This document shows, in pieces, positions 40,950 through 45,857 of a stretch of 45,857 bases of DNA. The stretch lies in assembly GCA_900541185.1 (NCBI GenBank), contig UQIQ01000008.1, positions 1 to 45,857 of the forward strand, in the 5' to 3' direction. Made by a program: the position numbers and the translations under genes. The notes under the pieces were generated by a model, which was not told where the DNA came from, did not search any database, and saw only the letters and a list, made by a program, of their open reading frames with translations. Source of the DNA: an uncultured Collinsella sp. (lineage in GTDB: Bacteria; Actinomycetota; Coriobacteriia; Coriobacteriales; Coriobacteriaceae). Every line of letters begins with the position of its first letter. The first letter of the stretch is position 1.

Positions 40950-41120
40950 ATGTTCAATGCTATCGCGCATGCTTTACTTGCCCTCGCGCCCGAGTTCGAT
41001 GCTGCAAGGGTCGAGGACGTCCCTATGAGCCTGAAGGCCTGGATCGATGGTTCGCAGGGCAACATCCGGAGGGAGACGTTGGGCGCCAAGTGCATGGCGC
41101 GTCACTTCTTTGCAAATTAG
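40950..41120 (+). CDS. Small hypothetical protein between argG and argH
   Basis: A 56-codon ORF with GAGGAG (40936-40941) 8 bases before its ATG. The product begins M-F-N-A-I-A-H-A-L-L-A-L-A-P-E-F-D and ends C-M-A-R-H-F-F-A-N. It contains V-P-M-S-L-K-A-W-I-D-G-S-Q-G-N-I-R-R-E-T-L-G. Codon choice (GCC, CTG, GAG, ATC) resembles that of the neighbours. No family is recognised; it has no clear signal peptide or membrane helix. It could be a small regulatory protein or the remnant of a larger gene. It starts 43 bases after the argG terminator and ends 118 bases before argH. Confidence 0.5.
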   Translation: MFNAIAHALLALAPEFDAARVEDVPMSLKAWIDGSQGNIRRETLGAKCMARHFFAN

Positions 41121-41238
41121 CTACATGGCTCCGCACACGGTGGGGAATGTGTAAAACTAGCGGTTGAAAAATCGCTTTAGCGATATGGCGCATTGCTTTG
41201 GGCGCTTGTTTTGGTATTTGGAGAAAGGGGACGGTTCC

Positions 41239-42669
41239 ATGGCTCTTTGGGGCGGTCGTTTTGAGGCAGGCGTGGCCGAGGTCACGCAGGAGTTTGGCGC
41301 GTCGCTGCCGGTCGACAAACATCTCTATAAGCAGGATATCGCCGGCTCTAAGGCGCATGCCAAAATGCTGGCGGCCCAGGGCATCATCAGTGCCGAGGAC
41401 GAGCAGGCGATTGCCAAGGGCCTGACCGAAATCGAACAGGATATCGATGCCGGCAACTTCACCTTCGACATCAACGACGAAGACATTCATATGTCCATCG
41501 AGAGCGAGCTGACGCGTCGCATCGGCGAGGCCGGTAAGCGCTTGCATACCGGACGTTCGCGCAACGACCAGGTGGCGACCGACACACGCCTGGGCGTCAA
41601 GGCGCTGGCCAAGGAGCTTATGGAGGCCAATCTTGAGCTGCGCCATGTGCTGGTGGATGCGGCCAAGAAGTACAACAAGGTAATTCTGCCGGGCTACACG
41701 CACATGCAGCACGCTCAGCCCGTGCTGCTGTCGCATCATCTGCTGGCGTATTCCTGGATGTTCGCGCGCGACTTTACACGCCTGAAGGCAGCCTTTGATG
41801 CCGCCGACAACTGCCCGCTGGGTGCTGCCGCGCTTGCCGGCACGAGCTATCCGCTCGATCGTCAGATGACGGCTGCCGAACTTGGCTTTGCGGGCGTGAT
41901 TCCCAACTCGCTCGATGCGGTTTCCGACCGCGATTTCCTGCTCGATCTGCATTACGCCGGCTCCGTCATGGCCATGCACCTGTCGCGTCTTTCCGAGGAG
42001 ATCGTGCTGTGGTCGAGCTCCGAATTTGGCTTTATCACGCTTTCCGACTCGTACTCCACCGGCTCGTCCATCATGCCGCAGAAGAAGAATCCCGACTTTG
42101 CCGAGCTTATCCGCGGCAAGAGCGGCCGTGTGTATGGCAACCTGGTGCAGCTGCTCGTGACCATGAAGGGCCTGCCGCTTGCTTATAACAAGGACTTGCA
42201 GGAGGACAAGGAGGGCGCGCTCGATACCGCCCATACGCTCATGCAGTGCCTGTCGGTTATGGCCGGAATGATTTCGACTTGGACCGTCAACGAGGATGCC
42301 ATGGCGCGCGAGTGCGGCGTGGGGCACCTTGCCGCTACCGATGTTGCCGATTACCTGGCCAAGCGTGGCCTGCCGTTCCGCGAGGCACATGCCGTGGTGG
42401 GGCATCTGGTTCTGATGTGTGAGAAGCGCGGCTGCAATCTTGAGGACCTGCCGTTTGAGGTGTTCCAGGAGGCAAGCCCGCTCTTTGAGCACGACATTAC
42501 CGAGGCGCTCGACATCCCGTCGATTGTCGCCGCGCGCACGACCGAGGGCGGCACCGCCCCTGCCGCCGTTGCCGTGCAGCTGCAGCGTGCAGAGGCGCAG
42601 CTCGTGGTCGACGAAGGTGTGTTTGGATCGCTAACCAAGGTCGTCGAGATGGGTCACGGGGCAAAGTAG
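41239..42669 (+). CDS. argH: Argininosuccinate lyase ArgH
   Basis: Cytoplasmic enzyme that splits argininosuccinate into arginine and fumarate. The 476 residues begin M-A-L-W-G-G-R-F and contain T-G-R-S-R-N-D-Q-V-A-T-D, T-H-M-Q-H-A-Q-P and the fumarate-lyase signature G-S-S-I-M-P-Q-K-K-N-P-D (from G275; catalytic Ser loop). AAGGGG lies 8 bases before the ATG. The upstream 25 codons of the open frame are not conserved. The 118 bases upstream contain a small ATCGC-TTTA-GCGAT hairpin (about 41171-41186). Confidence 0.97.
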   Translation: MALWGGRFEAGVAEVTQEFGASLPVDKHLYKQDIAGSKAHAKMLAAQGIISAEDEQAIAKGLTEIEQDIDAGNFTFDINDEDIHMSIESELTRRIGEAGKRLHTGRSRNDQVATDTRLGVKALAKELMEANLELRHVLVDAAKKYNKVILPGYTHMQHAQPVLLSHHLLAYSWMFARDFTRLKAAFDAADNCPLGAAALAGTSYPLDRQMTAAELGFAGVIPNSLDAVSDRDFLLDLHYAGSVMAMHLSRLSEEIVLWSSSEFGFITLSDSYSTGSSIMPQKKNPDFAELIRGKSGRVYGNLVQLLVTMKGLPLAYNKDLQEDKEGALDTAHTLMQCLSVMAGMISTWTVNEDAMARECGVGHLAATDVADYLAKRGLPFREAHAVVGHLVLMCEKRGCNLEDLPFEVFQEASPLFEHDITEALDIPSIVAARTTEGGTAPAAVAVQLQRAEAQLVVDEGVFGSLTKVVEMGHGAK

Positions 42670-42719
42670 AGGTTTGGCTGAAGACGTATTGTCCATTTAT
42701 TGATAAATCGTTTTCGCTT

Positions 42720-42755
42720 TACGGGCGCCTGCTGATGTGGGAGCCCGTATTTTGT
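42720..42755 (+). terminator. Terminator after argH
   Basis: TACGGGC (42720-42726) and GCCCGTA (42743-42749) form a 7-bp stem with a 16-base loop, followed by TTTTGTTG. Confidence 0.75.
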
Positions 42756-42833
42756 TGCTATGGGGGAGGGGCTTGTCGAGAACTTCTGTAGGACCTTTGG
42801 GCAGGTTGTGAAGGGGATACGTTCGCGGGCGGC

Positions 42834-42876
42834 AACCGACCGCCTGCTCTGTTCGGCGCGGTTGATGGGCGGTCGG
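42834..42876. other. Alternative hairpins in the argH-ndk gap
   Basis: In the 385-base non-coding gap, CCGACCGCC (42836-42844) pairs perfectly with GGCGGTCGG (42868-42876). The overlapping CAACCG (42834-42839) can instead pair with CGGTTG (42859-42864). The two stems compete for the same left arm. No T-run follows. The rest of the gap, apart from the argH terminator and the ndk promoter, shows nothing recognisable. Confidence 0.4.
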
Positions 42877-42961
42877 ATGGTACTCTAATCGGGCTTCGAA
42901 ACAGAAGTGACACATATGGAGCGCTTTAATAAATTGCAACGTTTCAATAAACAGCTTTTTG

Positions 42962-42990
42962 TTTAACTGCAGCTAAAACTCTGTTACGAT
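42962..42990 (+). promoter_or_regulatory. Candidate ndk promoter (extended -10)
   Basis: TTTAAC (42962-42967) is 17 bases from TACGAT (42985-42990), which has TG one base upstream (42982-42983), an extended -10. The predicted start is about 55 bases before ndk. The same TTTAxC-17-TACGAT pattern is found before the argG leader. Confidence 0.55.
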
Positions 42991-43054
42991 GCAGTCCAGG
43001 CGGGTGCCGGAATGGGACTTGGGCACGCGCGAACCTACTTGAAAGGCTACTTTT

Positions 43055-43459
43055 ATGGCTATCGAGAAGACCTTCATCATGATTAAGCCCGACGCCGTGC
43101 GCGACCGCAAGATCGGCGAGATCGTTGCTCGCATTGAGCGCAGCGGCCTTGTCATCGAGCGCATGGAGATGACCACGCTCGAGCGCGCTACCGTCGAGGA
43201 GCACTACGCCCATCTGGCCGACAAGCCCTTCTTTGGCGGTCTCTGCGACTTTATGACGAGCGGTCCGGTCGTCAAGATGGTCGTTTCCGGTCTCTCCGCT
43301 GTTGCTAAGATGCGCACCCTCATGGGCGCTACTAATCCGCTTGACGCTGCTCCTGGTACCATCCGCGGCGACTTTGCCGTCGATGTCAACGCCAACGTGA
43401 TCCACGGCTCCGACTGCCTGGAGAACGCCGAGATTGAGATCAAGCGCTTCTTTGGCTAA
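43055..43459 (+). CDS. ndk: Nucleoside diphosphate kinase Ndk
   Basis: Transfers the gamma phosphate from ATP to nucleoside diphosphates through a phosphohistidine. The 134 residues start E-K-T-F-I-M-I-K-P-D-A-V and contain N-P-L-D-A-A-P-G-T-I-R-G-D and the active-site N-V-I-H-G-S-D with H117. It is slightly shorter than the typical 140-150 residues but complete. GAAAGG precedes the ATG. It appears monocistronic, with its own promoter and terminator. Confidence 0.98.
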   Translation: MAIEKTFIMIKPDAVRDRKIGEIVARIERSGLVIERMEMTTLERATVEEHYAHLADKPFFGGLCDFMTSGPVVKMVVSGLSAVAKMRTLMGATNPLDAAPGTIRGDFAVDVNANVIHGSDCLENAEIEIKRFFG

Positions 43460-43497
43460 ACCAGCTTTGACTCCTTAAAGCTGTTAGCGTGTGGCTT

Positions 43498-43531
43498 GGG
43501 CGCCGCGGAACTCCATCCGCGGCGCCCTTTT
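43498..43531 (+). terminator. Terminator after ndk
   Basis: A perfect 12-bp stem (43498-43509 with 43516-43527; loop ACTCCA) followed by TTTTATT. Confidence 0.95.
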
Positions 43532-43548
43532 ATTCCAAAATCTATGAA

Positions 43549-43583
43549 GGGGTCCGCTCGGTCATGAGTTCCGAGCGGGCCCC
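43549..43583 (-). terminator. Terminator of rpiB
   Basis: A 13-bp stem with one G-U pair (43549-43561 with 43571-43583), 9-base loop, on the downstream side of rpiB on the minus strand; followed there by TTCATAGATTTT. Confidence 0.8.
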
Positions 43584-43610
43584 TGCTGTTAGCTTGTGGC
43601 ACTGAGTGGT

Positions 43611-44078
43611 TTAGGCCTCGTCGACGACCTTAAGGCCGCGGGTCTGGTCGATTTCGTTGAGGAGATTGACGCGACGCTCGTGACGGCCGCCCTCAAACTC
43701 GGCGTCGAGCCACTCGTCGACGATCATCTTAGCGAGCTCGGAGCCCACGACACGGGCACCAAAGGCGAGCACGTTGGTGTTGTTGTGCATGCGGGAGAGC
43801 TTGGCGCTGAAGGGCTCGGAGCACACGACGGCGCGTACGCCCTCGACCTTGTTGGCAGCCAGGCTAATCCCGACACCGGTGCCACAGATGAGGATGCCCA
43901 GGTCGACGTCGCCGTTGGCAACGGCCTTACCCACCTTGTAGCCGGCGATGGGGTAGTCAAAGCTCTCGGAGGTGTCGGTGCCAAAGTTCACGACCTCGCA
44001 GCCGCGCTCCTTCAGGTGCTCGGAGATGATGTTCTTGAGCTCGACGGCGGCGTGGTCGTTGCCGATACCAATCTTCAT
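43611..44078 (-). CDS. rpiB: Ribose 5-phosphate isomerase B (RpiB/LacA/LacB family)
   Basis: Interconverts ribose 5-phosphate and ribulose 5-phosphate in the pentose phosphate pathway. The 155 residues start K-I-G-I-G-N-D-H-A-A (usual form G-S/C-D-H-A-G). They contain the active-site I-C-G-T-G-V-G-I-S with C65, N-K-V-E-G-V-R-A, H-N-N-T-N-V-L-A-F-G-A-R-V-V and a C-terminal R-H-E-R-R-V, as in RpiB. The active-site cysteine and H-N-x-x-N motif favour RpiB; an allose- or galactose-6-phosphate isomerase role cannot be excluded. Confidence 0.93.
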   Translation of the reverse strand: MKIGIGNDHAAVELKNIISEHLKERGCEVVNFGTDTSESFDYPIAGYKVGKAVANGDVDLGILICGTGVGISLAANKVEGVRAVVCSEPFSAKLSRMHNNTNVLAFGARVVGSELAKMIVDEWLDAEFEGGRHERRVNLLNEIDQTRGLKVVDEA

Positions 44079-44109
44079 GAGTGGTTCCTCTCTGGTCTGT
44101 GCGGCGCAA

Positions 44110-44196
44110 ATGCTAAAGGTTTTACCGCGTTCGACTGCATGATAGCGCGACTTTTGCGTAAACGCTCGGGCGTTTTTTGGTCAAACGCTTTAGCAT
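44110..44196. promoter_or_regulatory. Paired long inverted half-sites around a terminator hairpin, rpiB-cysteine desulfidase gap
   Basis: ATGCTAAAGGTTTTACC (44110-44126) and GGTCAAACGCTTTAGCAT (44179-44196) are imperfect reverse complements (the first 9 bases are perfect; one insertion and two changes later). Between them AACGC-TCGG-GCGTT followed by TTTT (44161-44178) is a small terminator-like hairpin on the plus strand. It lies in the 271-base gap between divergent rpiB and the desulfidase gene. It could be a two-site operator or a structured leader. A possible promoter further down is TTGCAG (44267-44272) with TCAAAT (44290-44295) at 17-base spacing. Confidence 0.45.
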
Positions 44197-44349
44197 GCAA
44201 CAAGACCGGCTTCTCATGAATGAATGCTGTCAGTTTGTGCTTGAGCGCCGTCCGCCGGAACCATGGTTGCAGTTTTTGATGCATTGTTATCAAATAAAGG
44301 AGCTAACTATTTTTGAGAGCCAAGCCCGTTATGCAAGCAGGAGATACCT

Positions 44350-45669
44350 ATGCCTACTGATTCCATCCGTGATGCCGCTTTTTGCGACGTTTTGAACCGC
44401 GAGCTTGTCTGTGCACTCGGCTGCACCGAGCCCATTGCCGTTGCCTATGCAGCGGCGCTGGCGAGTCAGACGCTCGGTTGCGAACCCGATCATATGGATG
44501 TTGCCTGCTCGGGCAACATCATCAAGAACGTCAAGAGCGTGACCGTGCCCAACTCGGGCGGAATGCATGGCATCGAAGCCGCGGCTGTGCTGGGTGCCGT
44601 GGGCGGAGACGCTAAGAGCGCGCTCGAGGTGCTCGAGAGCGTTGACGATGAAGACCGTGCTCGCGTGGCCGAGCTCCTCGCCGACGCCGGCTACTGCGAT
44701 GTGTCGCTTGTCGAGGGTGTGCCCAACCTCTACATCAAGGTGACTGCCACGGCCGGAGGCCATACCGCGGTCGTCGAGATTACCGACCACCACACCAACG
44801 TCACATGCCATACGCTCGACGGTATCCCGGTATGCGGTAAGTCGGCGGGGGAGTGTGCCGCCTGCGCGGAGCGCGTGGTGGCCGAGCGCGCGGCAGACAA
44901 CGCCGACACCCCTATGAGCATTGAGTCTATCATCGACTTTATCGAGGACGGTGACATTGAGGACGCCCGCGCTGCCGTTGAGCGTCAGATTGAGCTGAAC
45001 GGTGCGATCAGTGCCGAGGGCCTGGCGCACGCTTGGGGCGCCGAGGTGGGCCGTACGCTGCTGGGTGCACGTGCCGATGACGTCGCCTGCCGTGCCCGCG
45101 CCCGTGCAGCCGCCGGGTCCGACGCCCGCATGAACGGCTGCGCGCTGCCGGTCGCCATTGTGTGCGGCTCGGGCAATCAGGGCATTACCTGCGCGCTGCC
45201 CGTTATGGAGTATGCCGAGTATCTGCGCTGCGACCACGATCGCCTGGTGCGCGCCGTGATGCTGTCCGATCTTATCGCTGTGCATATCAAGAGCTATATT
45301 GGTGCGCTCTCGGCGTTTTGCGGTGCTATTTGTGCCGCGTGCGGCGCCGGCGCTGCGATTACCTGGCTGTGCGGTGGTACGCGCGAGCAGATTGGCGCGA
45401 CGGTCTCGAACACGCTCGGCAACGTTGGCGGCATCGTGTGCGATGGCGCCAAGGCAAGCTGTGCCGCCAAGATTTCCGCTGCCGTCGATGCGGCGATTTT
45501 GGGCCACGATATGGCCATGCAGGGCCGTGGCTTCCGTGCCGGCGAGGGCCTGATCCAGGATACCGTCGAGCAGACAATCGCCAGCATGGGCTACGTGGGC
45601 CGTGTGGGCATGAAAGATACCGACGTCGAGATCCTTAACATCATGATCGGCAAGACTCGAGTCTGCTAG
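44350..45669 (+). CDS. L-cysteine desulfidase family / UPF0597 serine dehydratase-like protein
   Basis: Related to the alpha chain of L-serine dehydratase and to archaeal L-cysteine desulfidase, which splits cysteine into pyruvate, ammonia and sulfide using an Fe-S cluster. The 439 residues include L-G-C-T-E-P-I-A-V-A-Y-A near residue 22 (conserved cluster cysteine C24), C-S-G-N-I-I-K-N-V-K-S-V-T-V-P-N-S-G, G-N-Q-G-I-T and the C-terminal G-G-I-V-C-D-G-A-K-A-S-C-A-A-K. Other cysteines are frequent. The exact substrate (cysteine or serine) is not decided by sequence. AGGAG is 6 bases before the ATG. A perfect hairpin starts in its stop codon. Confidence 0.88.
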   Translation: MPTDSIRDAAFCDVLNRELVCALGCTEPIAVAYAAALASQTLGCEPDHMDVACSGNIIKNVKSVTVPNSGGMHGIEAAAVLGAVGGDAKSALEVLESVDDEDRARVAELLADAGYCDVSLVEGVPNLYIKVTATAGGHTAVVEITDHHTNVTCHTLDGIPVCGKSAGECAACAERVVAERAADNADTPMSIESIIDFIEDGDIEDARAAVERQIELNGAISAEGLAHAWGAEVGRTLLGARADDVACRARARAAAGSDARMNGCALPVAIVCGSGNQGITCALPVMEYAEYLRCDHDRLVRAVMLSDLIAVHIKSYIGALSAFCGAICAACGAGAAITWLCGGTREQIGATVSNTLGNVGGIVCDGAKASCAAKISAAVDAAILGHDMAMQGRGFRAGEGLIQDTVEQTIASMGYVGRVGMKDTDVEILNIMIGKTRVC

Positions 45670-45696
45670 TTACGCGGTTTTACCAAACCGCGTAAC
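45669..45696 (+). terminator. Perfect 12-bp hairpin at the desulfidase gene end
   Basis: GTTACGCGGTTT (45669-45680), loop TACC, AAACCGCGTAAC (45685-45696). The stem starts with the last base of the stop codon. No T-run follows, so it may protect the mRNA end or terminate weakly. Confidence 0.75.
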
Positions 45697-45710
45697 CAGT
45701 CGACGCTGCA

Positions 45711-45807
45711 AACGCCCCTAAGCGGCAATTTGCCTTTCAATCGTCGGGCATGGCCAGAAGGCCTATGCCCTCCTCTTTCAAGGCACATTGCTCGCTTAGG
45801 GGCGTTT
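45711..45807. repeat. Nested imperfect inverted repeat near the window end
   Basis: The left arm (45711-45736) and right arm (45780-45807) are complementary over about 26 bases with one extra base and one mismatch; the first 14 bases (AACGCCCCTAAGCG) are perfect. Inside is a hairpin GGGCAT-GGCC / GGCC-TATGCCC (45746-45755 with 45760-45770) with one bulge and loop AGAA. The outer stem starts AAACG and ends CGTTTT, so it could terminate in both directions. The layout (long outer stem, shorter inner hairpin) resembles the element at 37968-38096. Confidence 0.8.
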
Positions 45808-45815
45808 TCGCTCAT

Positions 45816-45857
45816 ATGACCCAATCCGCTGTCAAGAGCCACAATGGCCCCGCCGAC
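45816..45857 (+). CDS. Possible 5' end of a further gene, cut by the window
   Basis: An ATG at 45816 opens a frame of 14 codons (M-T-Q-S-A-V-K-S-H-N-G-P-A-D) that runs off the window end without a stop. No good ribosome binding site is seen, so this may not be the true start. Nothing can be said about function. Confidence 0.25.
   Translation, partial: MTQSAVKSHNGPAD

Noticed and set aside
44312..44359. Short TTG-started upstream ORF overlapping the desulfidase start
   Set aside because: Fifteen codons, weak start and no codon signature; AAAGGAG at 44297-44303 is suggestive but not enough.

Overview
The window is 45.9 kb of high-GC, gene-dense bacterial DNA. Gene content and order point to an anaerobic actinobacterium of class Coriobacteriia, most likely Collinsella or a close relative. 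This is an inference from the division cluster without ftsA but with sepF and divIVA, the clostridial-type short ThiC, the L-cysteine desulfidase family enzyme and the codon usage; no search was run. The first 49 bases are not genomic: they are Illumina Nextera library adapter left at a contig end, so real sequence starts at base 50 inside mraZ.

Bases 50-23,456 form one long forward division and cell-wall (dcw) block: mraZ (3' part), rsmH, an ftsL-like gene, ftsI, murF, mraY, murD, ftsW, murG, murC, murB, ftsQ, ftsZ, pgeF, then yggS, sepF, yggT and divIVA. Together these make lipid II (MurB/C/D/F, MraY, MurG), polymerise and crosslink it at the septum (FtsW/FtsI with FtsL/FtsQ) and place the Z-ring and pole machinery (FtsZ, SepF, DivIVA). 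murE is absent from its usual place between ftsI and murF. A complete high-affinity phosphate operon, pstSCAB-phoU, sits between pgeF and yggS, genes that are usually neighbours in Gram-positive division clusters. yggT appears to start at an ATC codon.

Bases 23,457-35,000 are mixed housekeeping genes, many on the minus strand: a nitroreductase, a low-affinity phosphate transporter (pit) with its PhoU-like partner, a small conserved hypothetical, a Bax-inhibitor-1 family membrane protein, a PARG-like protein with an altered catalytic motif, an SGNH hydrolase, thiD, thiC under a TPP riboswitch, a small membrane protein, yaaA and an M18 aminopeptidase. Bases 35,000-45,857 carry polA, a Cof-type HAD phosphatase, argG, a small unrecognised ORF, argH, ndk, rpiB and an L-cysteine desulfidase family gene.

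The most interesting signals lie between genes. Upstream of argG is a 24-codon ORF with an excellent ribosome binding site; six of its last ten codons are arginine, and foldable sequence follows, which suggests arginine-responsive attenuation. Four intergenic regions hold long, mostly nested inverted repeats (24,282-24,358; 33,441-33,505; 37,968-38,096 with 30-bp perfect arms; 45,711-45,807). Two patches, the 5' part of the nitroreductase gene with its upstream DNA and the 3' end of polA, are G-poor and A-rich on the plus strand and lie next to two of these elements. No tRNA, rRNA, CRISPR array, transposase or prophage gene was seen.
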